Of a stretch of 64,000 nt of DNA, positions 1-8,536 are shown piece after piece. Each line of letters opens with the position of its first letter. Positions within the stretch are counted from its first letter, which is position 1. Location: contig CABROF010000002.1 of assembly GCA_902472555.1 (NCBI GenBank), forward strand, positions 41,641 to 105,640, written 5' to 3'. The notes beneath the pieces were generated by a model, which saw nothing but the letters and a program-made list of their open reading frames with translations, was not told the origin of the DNA and searched no databases. The stretch is from UMGS1851 sp900555605 (lineage in GTDB: Bacteria; Bacillota; Clostridia; UBA1212; UBA1255). The translations under genes and the position numbers were made by a program.

Positions 1-1388
1 TTGCGCACCACCTCTCTGGCCTGGGCCAGACTGCCTACCTCTCCCAAGGAAATCAGCTGTGCGGACAGATTCCCGATGGCCGTTGCCTCAATCGGACCCG
101 CATAAACAGGACGATGAATGGCATTGGCAGTAAACTGGCTCAAAATTCTGTTCTTGCAGCCGCCGCCCACAATATGAAGCGCCGGGATCCGGTAGCCGAC
201 AATGGCCTCAAGCCCTTCAATGGCCTGCCTGTATTTTAACGCCAAGCTTTCCATCACACAGCGCGTAATCTCGCCTTTGGTCTGCGGCACGGATTGGTTG
301 GTTTCCCGGCAGTATTCCTGAATCTTCTGGGGCATATGGTTCGGCTCGAAGAATCGCAGATCATCCACATCAATAATGCTGGCAAAGGGTTTTGCCGCCA
401 TTGCGCCGGCATCTAATTCATCAAAGGACACTGACTCGCCGAGCTTCTCCCAATGACGTTTGCATTCCTGGTGGATCCACAAGCCCATGATATTTTTCAG
501 CAGACGTACATTGTTATTAAAGCCGCCCTCGTTCGTATAATTCAATTCCCGCGTCGTGTCATTGATAATGGGCTGTTCCAGCTCCACACCCAGCAGCGAC
601 CAAGTACCACTGCTCAGATAAGCGCTCTTTTTATCTATAAACGGCACGGACACCACCGCGCTGCCCGTATCATGCTCCGCTACGGCGATAACCGGGATAG
701 ACGGTACGCCAAGCTCCTCGCACACTGTGCGCGACAGACCGCCGAGCTTTGTTCCGGCAGGAATCACCTCCGGTAAAATATCCGTCGGAATCCGGCTGTT
801 CAGCGCCTGCATCAGTTCCTTTGCCCAGCAGCCGCGGATAGGATCATACATCTGCGACGTGCTTGTAATCGTATATTCACAGTACTTCTCTCCGGTCAGA
901 AAATAGTTGAACAGGTCCGGAATGAACAGTAGTGTATCCGCATTTTTGAGAAATACGCTGTCCTCCTCGGCCATTGCCAGCAGCTGATAAAGCGTATTAA
1001 ATTTCTGAAAGGCGATACCCGTAGTATCAAAAATCTGCTTTGCAGAAAGACGGCTGCAGGCCAGCTCGATCATGCCGTCCGTCCTGTTATCGCGGTAATG
1101 GACCGGATTTCCCAGCAGTTCTCCCTTTTTGCTCAGCAGACCGAAATCCACCCCCCAGGTATCAATACCAATGGAAGCAATCTCCGTGTGTCCCGCATGA
1201 TAAGTCCTTGTAATCCCCTTCTTCAGTTCATGGAACAGCCGCAGAAAATCCCAAGTAAAGGTTTGGTTCATAAAAACCGGATCACTCGAGAAGCGATGCG
1301 TTTCCGTCAGGGACAATACAGATCCGTCAAATGTACCTAAAATCGCTCTTCCGCTGCTGGCGCCATAGTCAAATGCTAATAATTTCAT
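1..1388 (-). CDS. rhaB: Rhamnulokinase, FGGY family (3' end outside window)
   Basis: This would phosphorylate L-rhamnulose to L-rhamnulose 1-phosphate in the cytoplasm, the second step of rhamnose breakdown. I translated it by hand from the minus strand. It opens with MKLLAFDYGASSGRAIL, the ATP-binding start typical of rhamnulokinases. It continues with a DTWGVDFGLL segment and ends at the window edge inside the conserved GPIEATAIGNL region, so only the last few dozen residues are missing. The ATG at 1388 has an AGGGAGG ribosome binding site six bases upstream. It follows the SorE-like dehydrogenase by 31 bases, probably in one operon. Other FGGY kinases (fuculokinase, xylulokinase) are less likely because the ASSGR and IEATAIGN motifs are rhamnulokinase signatures. 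Confidence 0.88.
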   Translation of the reverse strand, partial: MKLLAFDYGASSGRAILGTFDGSVLSLTETHRFSSDPVFMNQTFTWDFLRLFHELKKGITRTYHAGHTEIASIGIDTWGVDFGLLSKKGELLGNPVHYRDNRTDGMIELACSRLSAKQIFDTTGIAFQKFNTLYQLLAMAEEDSVFLKNADTLLFIPDLFNYFLTGEKYCEYTITSTSQMYDPIRGCWAKELMQALNSRIPTDILPEVIPAGTKLGGLSRTVCEELGVPSIPVIAVAEHDTGSAVVSVPFIDKKSAYLSSGTWSLLGVELEQPIINDTTRELNYTNEGGFNNNVRLLKNIMGLWIHQECKRHWEKLGESVSFDELDAGAMAAKPFASIIDVDDLRFFEPNHMPQKIQEYCRETNQSVPQTKGEITRCVMESLALKYRQAIEGLEAIVGYRIPALHIVGGGCKNRILSQFTANAIHRPVYAGPIEATAIGNLSAQLISLGEVGSLAQAREVVR

Positions 1389-1419
1389 AGCAACCTCCCT
1401 TTTCATGAGTCTGTTCCCA

Positions 1420-2682
1420 TCAGATCTGCTTTGCATGGTTCAGCAGATAGCGCTCCGCCTCCGCACTCCACAGCCCGTTATGCCGGCCGCAGATCTCGGC
1501 AAGCGCCGCAAACAGCGGATCGGTCTCCCCTGCCTTTTCAAAATCAGCAATCGCAGTCAAGGGCAGGTCGATGTTTGTGTAAATCAATTTCTTCCCGCCC
1601 GGAATCGAAGGCAGGTTCAGAACCGTGTCCACAACGCAGTTCAGGCCTCCGATATGCGTGATCATAGAGGCCGTATTCAAAAGTCCTTTTCCCATCATGG
1701 ACAAAGACTCAATCATGTCATCCGTATTTCCGCCGCTGGTACCCACCAAGTGCGTGGAAGCGTAATGAACATTATAAAAATTGAGTTCCGCCATAAATTG
1801 TGCCTTGGAGGGACCGGCAAAAAAGTTCAGGCAGCCATCCTTTCCCAGCAATCTGTCTCCCATTTCCACAACCGGACGCACAGGCGCAAATACCATGACG
1901 TCGTCAAAGCCCCTGCCCCCCGTTAAATCCATGATATACTGCTCCGCATTTTCAACTGCCGCGGTGTTGACATATACAAGCTTCACGCCGTTTTTCGCTG
2001 CCTCTTCTACCGTATATATAGAAGCCGCCCGCTTCAGCCTTGCATCGTCGATATCCGTTACCACCAGCAGACCCGGTTTTCTGTCACAGTGGATCGCATA
2101 ATCAATGGCGCCGATTCCCATGGGACCCACACCCGCCAGGATTGCCATATTTCCGCCCTCGACAATGCCCATCTGATGTACATAGCTTCCGGCAGTCGTA
2201 TGATACATTGCATGGAATGTACCGACGATGCACGACATCGGCTCGGCAACGCTGCCATAGAAAAAGGAGTCATTATTGTACTCCAGCAGGCAGTTCATTT
2301 CCATAACCTCGTTCGGAATCACGACGTAAGTTGCGGAACCGCCGATATATTGGTAAGAATATCCCGGCGCATCCAGACTCCCTTTATAATTCAGCGCCGG
2401 CTGGATTGCAAATTTTTGGCCGACGCGGAACTGATTCTGCCATTTTGCCCCCACCTCTACGATCTCACCGCAGAATTCATGGCCGATGATCACCGGCTTC
2501 TCCGCCACATTGTCCGGTACTCTTTTATGATCGCTGCCCTGCTTGGCGGCCTTATAAGACGACATGCACACGCTGTCAGAAATAATATGCGCCAGAATCT
2601 CGTCGTCCTTGATTCGGGGCAGTTCAAATTCCTCCAAACGCAAATCCTCTTTCCCATACAACCGAACTGCTTTTGTTTTCAT
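1420..2682 (-). CDS. Zinc-binding medium-chain dehydrogenase, SorE-like (L-sorbose-1-phosphate reductase family)
   Basis: A 420-residue NAD(P)-dependent dehydrogenase of the medium-chain (GroES-like) superfamily. The N-terminal half has the zinc-domain signature GHEFCGEIVEVG and the C-terminal half is a Rossmann domain with the GVGPMG nucleotide loop. The long inserts and the VAEPMSCIVG segment resemble L-sorbose-1-phosphate reductase rather than ordinary alcohol dehydrogenases. I chose the ATG at 2682 because GGAGG lies just upstream; a longer reading to 2775 has no ribosome binding site. It lies directly upstream of the rhamnulokinase, so its substrate may be a deoxysugar-derived alcohol or phosphate. 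That is inference; family membership is clear but the substrate is not. Confidence 0.8.
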   Translation of the reverse strand: MKTKAVRLYGKEDLRLEEFELPRIKDDEILAHIISDSVCMSSYKAAKQGSDHKRVPDNVAEKPVIIGHEFCGEIVEVGAKWQNQFRVGQKFAIQPALNYKGSLDAPGYSYQYIGGSATYVVIPNEVMEMNCLLEYNNDSFFYGSVAEPMSCIVGTFHAMYHTTAGSYVHQMGIVEGGNMAILAGVGPMGIGAIDYAIHCDRKPGLLVVTDIDDARLKRAASIYTVEEAAKNGVKLVYVNTAAVENAEQYIMDLTGGRGFDDVMVFAPVRPVVEMGDRLLGKDGCLNFFAGPSKAQFMAELNFYNVHYASTHLVGTSGGNTDDMIESLSMMGKGLLNTASMITHIGGLNCVVDTVLNLPSIPGGKKLIYTNIDLPLTAIADFEKAGETDPLFAALAEICGRHNGLWSAEAERYLLNHAKQI

Positions 2683-2911
2683 CTCAAGATCCTCCTGTAC
2701 TATGTATCTCTGGTTAACAAAATAAACATAAAAAATGCCGTAACCGATTGTACCACACCCGGACAAAAAATCCAATCCTAATATTTCAGCGCAGCCTGCC
2801 GCAAAAGCATTTTACAATCTCAGACTCAATCTCAACACCCCTTTCCAAAAAAAGCGCCGTTTTCTTTGGCTGCCCGTACCGTACATCTCTGCCGTAAAAA
2901 CAGAGTGAGAC

Positions 2912-2940
2912 TTGTTATCCCTGCCATAATATAGTACAAT
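2912..2940 (+). promoter_or_regulatory. Sigma-70-type promoter of gpmI
   Basis: TTGTTA (2912-2917) and TACAAT (2935-2940) are separated by 17 bases, 39 bases before the gpmI start codon. No operator-like repeat is seen around it. Confidence 0.6.
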
Positions 2941-2979
2941 ATAAGTGTTTTGACTTATTTCAATCAGGAGGTTTCAGAT

Positions 2980-4632
2980 ATGAAGCAATATAAAGGACCA
3001 ATCGTGACCATCATCATGGACGGGGTCGGACTGAGCAAAAATGAAGAGGGAAATGCAGTCAGACTGGCCCATACGCCTACCTTGAATAAATTGATGGCCG
3101 AATATCCCTGGGTGCCGCTGAAAGCCCACGGAACAGCCGTAGGGCTTCCTTCCGACGAGGATATGGGCAACTCCGAGGTCGGTCATAATGCCATCGGTGC
3201 CGGTGCGGTATACAGTCAAGGTGCCAAGCTGGTAAACGAATCTATTGAAAGCGGCGCAATGTTCCGCGCATCGGGCTGGCGTGAAATCATCGAGAATGTG
3301 AAGCAAAATCATTCTACGCTGCATTTCCTCGGCTTATTCTCTGACGGTAACGTGCATTCCCATATCAACCATTTAAAAGCAATGATCAAGCAGGCAAAAG
3401 CAGAAGGCGTATCCTGTGTCAGAGTCCACATTCTGCTGGACGGCCGGGATGTGGGGGAAACCTCTGCGTTAGATTATGTACTGCCTTTTGAAACTTTTAT
3501 CGATGCCCTCCGGGCCCCTGATTTTGATGTAAAAATTGCTTCCGGAGGCGGCAGAATGTCAATTACCATGGACCGCTACGAGGCAGATTGGTCTATGGTC
3601 GCCCGTGGATGGGATACACATGTATGCGGTGAGGGCAGAATGTTTCTTTCCGCGGCAGAAGCCATCGAAACATACCGCAAAGAATCGGGCTGTATTGATC
3701 AGGACCTGCCGGCATTCGTTATCGGCGAGCCGGTAAACGGCGTTATGCGGCCCGTGGGAAAAATCAACGACGGAGACAGCGTCATCTTCTTTAACTTCAG
3801 AGGCGACCGTGCCCTTGAGATCAGCAGAGCCTTTGAGGATCCGTCTCTGCAGACCTTTCAGCGAACGTATTTTCCGAAGGTATGCTATGCCGGTATGCTC
3901 CAGTATGACGGAGATCTTCATATTCCCTCCCGTTTCTTAGTGAATCCGCCCTCTATCTCCAATACCATGGGAGAACTGCTGGCCAAAAACGGAATCGGAC
4001 AGCTTGCCATTGCGGAAACACAGAAATTCGGCCATGTGACATATTTCTGGAACGGCAATAAAAGCGGAAAATTTGATGAATCCCTGGAAACCTACATCGA
4101 AGTGCCCTCTGACGTCATTCCGTTTGAGCAGCGCCCTTGGATGAAAGCCGCACAGGTCACAGATCGTTTGATTGATGAGCTTAAATCACAAAACTACAAG
4201 TTTGCGCGGGTCAATTTTGCCAACGGCGACATGGTCGGCCATACGGGAAATCTGCTTGCTGCCGAAATTGCGGTAGAAACAGTTGATCTTTGTCTTTCCA
4301 GAATTCTTCCGGTCATCGACAGCCTCGGCGGTATGGCAATTATCACAGCGGATCATGGAAATGCAGATGAAATGTTTGAAATGAAAAAAGGAAAGATTTC
4401 CTATAATCCGGACGGTACGCCGAAAGCAAAGACCGCGCATACGCTGAATCCGGTCCCGTGTATTTTTTATGATAATACCGAAAATAAAGACGCATACCGC
4501 GTGAAAGGCACAGAGGACCGCACCGTACCCCAGTACGGACTTGCCAATATTGCGGCGACGGTTGCAGAATTGTTCGGAATTTCTTATCCGGATACATGGT
4601 GCGGCAGTATGATTGAAAAAACGGGCATCTGA
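2980..4632 (+). CDS. gpmI: 2,3-bisphosphoglycerate-independent phosphoglycerate mutase
   Basis: Interconverts 3- and 2-phosphoglycerate in glycolysis; a cytoplasmic metalloenzyme of the alkaline phosphatase superfamily. The 550-residue protein has the metal site MDGVGLS near residue 13, the phosphate-accepting serine in MGNSEVGHN (about Ser65), SDGNVHSHI in the phosphotransferase domain, and the C-terminal metal motifs GDMVGHTGN and TADHGNADEM. The length is slightly above the usual 510-550. The start at 2980 is set by AGGAGGT at 2966-2972; an upstream in-frame ATG at 2950 has no such site. It is not in a glycolytic operon here. The gene downstream encodes an ECF S-component 36 bases away. 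Confidence 0.95.
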   Translation: MKQYKGPIVTIIMDGVGLSKNEEGNAVRLAHTPTLNKLMAEYPWVPLKAHGTAVGLPSDEDMGNSEVGHNAIGAGAVYSQGAKLVNESIESGAMFRASGWREIIENVKQNHSTLHFLGLFSDGNVHSHINHLKAMIKQAKAEGVSCVRVHILLDGRDVGETSALDYVLPFETFIDALRAPDFDVKIASGGGRMSITMDRYEADWSMVARGWDTHVCGEGRMFLSAAEAIETYRKESGCIDQDLPAFVIGEPVNGVMRPVGKINDGDSVIFFNFRGDRALEISRAFEDPSLQTFQRTYFPKVCYAGMLQYDGDLHIPSRFLVNPPSISNTMGELLAKNGIGQLAIAETQKFGHVTYFWNGNKSGKFDESLETYIEVPSDVIPFEQRPWMKAAQVTDRLIDELKSQNYKFARVNFANGDMVGHTGNLLAAEIAVETVDLCLSRILPVIDSLGGMAIITADHGNADEMFEMKKGKISYNPDGTPKAKTAHTLNPVPCIFYDNTENKDAYRVKGTEDRTVPQYGLANIAATVAELFGISYPDTWCGSMIEKTGI

Positions 4633-4668
4633 AAATAAAAATAAATACGAAAGAAAGGATCTAAACCC

Positions 4669-5169
4669 ATGGCAAGACGCTCGAAAAATGCATTCAATAA
4701 CACCTCGCGCATAATATTTACGATTCTGTTTATCGCCGCAGGCGTGGTGTTCCATCGCGTTGCCCCTGCCGAATACCTGCCCATGCAGTTTATCGTCCTT
4801 TTGTGCGGTTTTTTGTGCGGCTCCGGATACGGCGCCGCCGCAGGCTTGGTGATGCCGTTTTTTACACTTCTTTTTAACGGTGCGCCGACGCTCTGGCCGG
4901 ATGCAGTCGTTACAGCGTTAGAATTGGGTGCATACGGGTTCCTTCCCGGACTGCTTCCGAAAAGATGGCATTCCACTATGCGTCTGCTGCTGACCATGCT
5001 GGCAGGCAGAGCTGTAATGGGCTTATCCTACTTGATTATTTATGTGCTCCAAGGCAGCGGCTACAGCTGGTCCGCTTTCATGGATCATGCGCTGTGGTAC
5101 GGCCTGATCGGCATAGTGCTGCAGCTTGCTGCAATTCCTTTGATTGCCGCCGCATCGGACAGGTCTTGA
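4669..5169 (+). CDS. Putative ECF transporter S-component (first of a paralogous pair)
   Basis: A 166-residue membrane protein with about five to six hydrophobic segments. It has the conserved LLCGFLCGSGYGAAAGLVMPF and LELGAYGFLPGLLPK stretches also found in the second paralogue at 5383. Such small integral proteins are the substrate-binding S-components of energy-coupling-factor vitamin transporters, which share a common EcfAAT module encoded elsewhere. None of the module genes is in this window. The ATG at 4669 is preceded by AAAGGATC. The proximity of a pyridoxamine kinase gene suggests a vitamin B6-type substrate, but this is inference. Confidence 0.7.
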   Translation: MARRSKNAFNNTSRIIFTILFIAAGVVFHRVAPAEYLPMQFIVLLCGFLCGSGYGAAAGLVMPFFTLLFNGAPTLWPDAVVTALELGAYGFLPGLLPKRWHSTMRLLLTMLAGRAVMGLSYLIIYVLQGSGYSWSAFMDHALWYGLIGIVLQLAAIPLIAAASDRS

Positions 5170-5232
5170 CAGATATTTTACAGTTGTGCTATTCTATCAC
5201 TCGTTCATATGGCCGAAGCCTGTGATGTAATC

Positions 5233-5343
5233 AATACCACGAAGGTATCCGATTTTCCGAAGAAATCATTTTGATTTCGGAGGTATGCGGCAGTTTCCGC
5301 GTATACTCCGCGCGGTCGGATTCCGGTCGTGGTATTTTTTTGC
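5233..5343 (+). ncRNA. Structured leader or terminator element between the two ECF S genes
   Basis: The RNA can fold into a closed multi-branch structure. An outer stem pairs AATACCACG (5233-5241) with CGTGGTATT (5328-5336). A second stem pairs 5244-5252 with 5316-5324 with one mismatch. Inside are two hairpins: 5257-5268 with 5272-5280, and GGAG plus TATGCGG (5279-5290) with CCGCGTA plus CTCC (5297-5309). Seven or so T follow the outer stem, so it could end transcription before the second S gene, which begins 40 bases later. It is more elaborate than a plain intrinsic terminator. I cannot match it to TPP, THF, cobalamin or other riboswitch cores. Confidence 0.5.
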
Positions 5344-5382
5344 TGCACAAATTTTGAAGGATATCAGGAAAGGATTCATTTT

Positions 5383-5904
5383 ATGAAAAAGAATACTACA
5401 TATCGTATTGTAATGACAGGCCTTATGATGGCCATCGGCGTGGTACTCCCGACTATTTTTCACTTTATACCGCAATTCGGTATTATTTTTCTTCCCATGC
5501 ACATTCCCGTGCTGATCTGCGGTTTTCTCTGCGGCTGGCCCTACGGATTGGTCACAGGTCTGGCAGTGCCGTTTCTTGGCTGTTTTATCAACGGCATGCC
5601 TTCGTTATACCCTACAGCCCTCGTAATGGCACTGGAATTGGGAACCTACGGATTGATTGCCGGCATATTACCGAAAAAATGGAATGTCAACGTGCGGCTG
5701 ATCATGGCTATGCTCGCCGGACGTTTAATTTATGGCGCTGCCAACGTTATTTTTGTGGGGCTGCTGGGAAGCGGGTATGGATGGAGCGCATTTCTTGCCG
5801 GCGCGTTTGTAAAAGCACTGCCCGGGATTGCTATCCAGTTGGTTCTGATACCGATTATCGTAGCAGCAGTGGAAAAGCATATACAGTCCCTTGGCAGGGC
5901 TTAA
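5383..5904 (+). CDS. Putative ECF transporter S-component (second of a paralogous pair)
   Basis: A 173-residue polytopic membrane protein, a paralogue of the gene at 4669. The two share LICGFLCGWPYG-type, NGxPxLxP, LELGTYGLIAGILPKKW and AMLAGRLIYG motifs at matching positions. It begins with a short cytoplasmic MKKNTTYRI segment and a first membrane helix. The ATG at 5383 has AGGAAAGG upstream. A structured RNA precedes it, so its expression may be separately controlled. It probably binds a vitamin or related small molecule and docks with an EcfAAT module. I name no substrate with confidence; B6 vitamers or a related cofactor precursor are possible. Confidence 0.72.
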   Translation: MKKNTTYRIVMTGLMMAIGVVLPTIFHFIPQFGIIFLPMHIPVLICGFLCGWPYGLVTGLAVPFLGCFINGMPSLYPTALVMALELGTYGLIAGILPKKWNVNVRLIMAMLAGRLIYGAANVIFVGLLGSGYGWSAFLAGAFVKALPGIAIQLVLIPIIVAAVEKHIQSLGRA

Positions 5905-5929
5905 TCACAAAATTCGAACGGAGTATGGA

Positions 5930-7006
5930 ATGTTTATGCGTACGATACTGCTCTCTCATTATAAAGATTATCCGGCATCAGAAGTTGTGGATCTTATAAA
6001 GCTGCTGTATCAAAGTGAATTTGCCGGTAGTCATATGATCTCTGATGAGACGGCCAGCCTCCGCCGGCTGCAGGCTGAGATCGAACAGCTCCGGCCTGCC
6101 GATTGGGCGGGGCAGCCATTGTTTCGGGAGATTGGAAACGGATTGTGCCGGTTGAACCTCGGACCCGCGGCAGAGGCAGGGTTGTCCGCAGAAACGATAA
6201 ACCATTTATTCATCCGAGCTTCCAATCAGAAACAGGGCAGCCGGCCGGCCTTTGAAGAAAAGCTCAGGCTGCTGCAGGCCTGCTGCACGGAAGGCCTGCT
6301 CCCCTATCCCGCTGCTTTTGTGCATGAGGAAATGAGGCGCCTCCGGGAACAGGGATATCCTCCGGTTCGTCATAGCAATGCTTATCGCGCTGCCTATCAT
6401 CCTGCATATCGGATTATCCAGCAGGAATATCTTACCTTTTTTTCTGTATTCTGCAGAATTGATCAGCTGTTAAACAGCACGAACGACTCACAACGGCCTG
6501 TGACAGTTGCCATCGATGGTATGAGCGGCTCCGGAAAAAGTTATCTTGCCGCACTGCTTACCGAAATTTATGACTGCAATCTGTTTCACATGGATGATTA
6601 TTTTCTGCGGCCGGAGCAGCGTACCCCGCAGCGTCTTGCGGAAATCGGCGGAAATATCGATTATGAACGCTTTTCATCCGAAATCAGCAGCAGGCTGAAA
6701 ACCGGCCGGCCCTTTACTTACCGCAAATATGACTGCGGCAATCGGCTTCTTTCAAAGCCGATTGCCGTACAACCCAAACGGCTGAATATCATAGAAGGCG
6801 TATACAGCCTGCATCCGGCAGTGCATGCCTGCGCTGATCTGAAAATATTGATCAGAACTACAGAACATACACAGATTCAAAGGATTCGTAAAAGGAGCGG
6901 CACGCACCTGCTCAAGCGCTTTCAGCAGGCCTGGATTCCTGCTGAAACTGCATATTTTACGGCATTTCACATTGAAGAATGCTGTGATATCCGAATAATC
7001 ACTTGA
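5930..7006 (+). CDS. P-loop kinase, uridine kinase/phosphoribulokinase-like, with N-terminal extension
   Basis: A 358-residue cytoplasmic protein. The C-terminal half is a P-loop kinase with Walker A GMSGSGKSY near residue 198, followed by FHMDDYFL and the IDYERF and IIEGVYSLHP segments of the uridine kinase family. The N-terminal 180 residues are an additional domain with SHYKDYPASEVVDLIKLLYQ at its start, which I do not recognise beyond its frequent fusion to such kinases. The start at 5930 has GGAG six bases upstream. It follows the second ECF gene by 25 bases, probably as one transcript, so it may phosphorylate the imported compound. The substrate is not established. Confidence 0.7.
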   Translation: MFMRTILLSHYKDYPASEVVDLIKLLYQSEFAGSHMISDETASLRRLQAEIEQLRPADWAGQPLFREIGNGLCRLNLGPAAEAGLSAETINHLFIRASNQKQGSRPAFEEKLRLLQACCTEGLLPYPAAFVHEEMRRLREQGYPPVRHSNAYRAAYHPAYRIIQQEYLTFFSVFCRIDQLLNSTNDSQRPVTVAIDGMSGSGKSYLAALLTEIYDCNLFHMDDYFLRPEQRTPQRLAEIGGNIDYERFSSEISSRLKTGRPFTYRKYDCGNRLLSKPIAVQPKRLNIIEGVYSLHPAVHACADLKILIRTTEHTQIQRIRKRSGTHLLKRFQQAWIPAETAYFTAFHIEECCDIRIIT

Positions 7007-7028
7007 TCGGCCTGCGGGGCATATCTTT

Positions 7029-7175
7029 CTATCGTTCCTTTTGTATATGCCGGTATGATCTGGCATATTGAACCCGGGGCGCACCTATCGTTTGTTTAAA
7101 GAACGCAATAAAATGAGTCTCGCACGAAAATCCGCACAACAGCGTCGTATCCAACTTCTGGCAGGACGAACGGGC
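7029..7175 (-). pseudogene. Fragment of an AraC-family regulator (C-terminal helix-turn-helix end)
   Basis: The minus strand encodes about 45 residues that match the last part of AraC-type DNA-binding domains. CGFSCETHFIAFFKQTIGA corresponds to the usual GFSxxSYFxRxFKKxxGxxP, followed by QYARSYR. There is no start codon context, no first helix-turn-helix and no sensor domain. The reading frame merges upstream into the end of the DUF1294 gene. It is best read as a decayed remnant left by a deletion. Confidence 0.6.
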
Positions 7176-7180
7176 TGGAT

Positions 7181-7459
7181 TTAAAAGAAATAGATCAGCA
7201 GCAGACAGATACACAGCTGTAAAAGTATTATGAAAGGAATTCCGATCATAAATTTTGCATGCTTTGTTTTATGACGGATCAGCAGCATGCATATCAGCAT
7301 GGAAGCAGAACCGCCCAGCAGCGCGGTAAAAAGCAGTGTCCGCTCCCGAATGCGATGTTTGGGCCGTTTTCTTGCGGCCCATTTATCATAACACGTCAAG
7401 GCAGCTGCCAAAACAGAAATCAGCAGGGTATAAGCAGCGATCCAAAACAGCTCTTTCAT
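7181..7459 (-). CDS. DUF1294 family small membrane protein
   Basis: A 92-residue protein with hydrophobic segments at about residues 4-22, 42-62 and 71-91. It has the family's conserved YDKWAA motif near residue 24, followed by RIRERTLLFTALLGGS and HKTKHAKF. The function of the family is unknown. Its ATG overlaps the stop codon of the upstream pyridoxamine kinase gene by four bases (ATGA), so the two are translationally coupled. Family assignment is firm; there is no evidence for a biochemical role. Confidence 0.82.
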   Translation of the reverse strand: MKELFWIAAYTLLISVLAAALTCYDKWAARKRPKHRIRERTLLFTALLGGSASMLICMLLIRHKTKHAKFMIGIPFIILLQLCICLLLIYFF

Positions 7460-8328
7460 TTTTTAAACTTTCCTAAGCTTTCCATTAAAACAGGCAAATT
7501 GCCCTCAAAATTCAGTCCGTACCGAACATCGATTCCTGCCGTACGGGTAGAGCGAATGCATGCCGCCGTAAAATCAACTGCGATTCGCAGAGCCTCCTCC
7601 ATTTCCAGGTTATTCAGCAGGCCTGCCAGCAATGTGCTCGCAAACACATCCCCCGATCCATGATAGCAGCCGGCCACTGCGCTGGAAAACGCATAGGAAA
7701 ACGTATCGGTTTCGCAATGATATGCCGCCGCGCCGAGATGCGCCTGATCATAATGGACCCCTGTCAGCACCACATACCGGTTTCCGAATTCAGCAAGCCG
7801 TTTCAGCAGATCCGTAATATATTGCTCCGAATACGGTCCCGGCCGATACGGCATTCCCAGCATGAACACGGCTTCCGTAATGTTGGGCGTAATCACATCC
7901 GCGGATCTGCAGAAATCTGCCATTCCGGCTATATAATCCTGCTGAAAGCTCTGGTATAATCTTCCGTGATCTGCCATGACCGGATCCACAAAACGCAGAC
8001 AGCGCTTATCAGAAAACAGATCAAAAACCTGACGGACGATTGTCAGCTGCTCAAAAGAACCAAGAAATCCGGTATAGATCGCATCAAAGCACAAATTCAG
8101 AGACTTCCAGTGCCGCGCAATCGGCAAAATATCCGCAGTCAAATCACGATAAGTATAATTTTGAAATCCTCCGGTATGCGTAGATAAAATTGCTGTAGGC
8201 AAAATACTTGTCTCAATGCCTGCAGCAGATAAAACAGGCAGGGCCACAGTCAAAGAACACCTTCCGACACACGAGATATCATGAATCGCAGCAATATGCG
8301 GTTGTCCGGCCAAATTTTCTCCCGCCAT
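7456..8328 (-). CDS. pdxY: Pyridoxamine/pyridoxal kinase, ribokinase-like
   Basis: Phosphorylates B6 vitamers (pyridoxal, pyridoxine, pyridoxamine) in the PLP salvage pathway. The 290-residue protein opens with HDISCVGRCSLTVALPVLSAAG and contains LSTHTGGF, the DPVMADHG metal/ATP region, TPNITEA and the catalytic-loop segment GSGDVFASTLLAG near residue 230. All are diagnostic of the PdxY/ThiD-related clade. GAGGGTGA precedes the ATG at 8328. It is cotranscribed with the DUF1294 gene. It sits 1.3 kb from two ECF S-component genes on the other strand, which hints at B6 uptake and trapping, though the two sets are not in one operon. Confidence 0.88.
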   Translation of the reverse strand: MAGENLAGQPHIAAIHDISCVGRCSLTVALPVLSAAGIETSILPTAILSTHTGGFQNYTYRDLTADILPIARHWKSLNLCFDAIYTGFLGSFEQLTIVRQVFDLFSDKRCLRFVDPVMADHGRLYQSFQQDYIAGMADFCRSADVITPNITEAVFMLGMPYRPGPYSEQYITDLLKRLAEFGNRYVVLTGVHYDQAHLGAAAYHCETDTFSYAFSSAVAGCYHGSGDVFASTLLAGLLNNLEMEEALRIAVDFTAACIRSTRTAGIDVRYGLNFEGNLPVLMESLGKFKK

Positions 8329-8362
8329 CTGTCACCCTCGACTTTCCTTTTGATTAAGCAAA

Positions 8363-8404
8363 ATAAAAAGAAACACAAAGCACCGATTTCTCACTGCTTT
8401 GTGT
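8363..8404 (-). terminator. Intrinsic terminator of tRNA-Leu
   Basis: ACACAAAGCA (8373-8382) pairs perfectly with TGCTTTGTGT (8395-8404). On the minus strand the hairpin is followed by TTTCTTTTTATTTT, as expected for transcription ending after the tRNA gene. Confidence 0.8.
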
Positions 8405-8429
8405 CCGCTTCAACAGTCGTATGCGATAT

Positions 8430-8516
8430 TGGTGCTGGTGACCGGACTTGAACCGGTACGGAGTTTCCCCCGAAGGATTTTAAGTCCTTTGCGTCTGCCG
8501 ATTTCGCCACACCAGC
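8430..8516 (-). tRNA. tRNA-Leu (anticodon TAA)
   Basis: The minus strand folds as a class II tRNA. The acceptor stem pairs GCTGGTG with CACCAGC, the D arm is TGGCGAAATCGGCAGACGC, the anticodon loop is CTTAAAA with anticodon TAA, a long variable arm follows, and the T arm is GGTTCAAGTCC. The CCA end is encoded at 8432-8430. It has its own promoter and terminator. Confidence 0.96.
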
Positions 8517-8536
8517 GCTGCAAAACGACGAGTATT

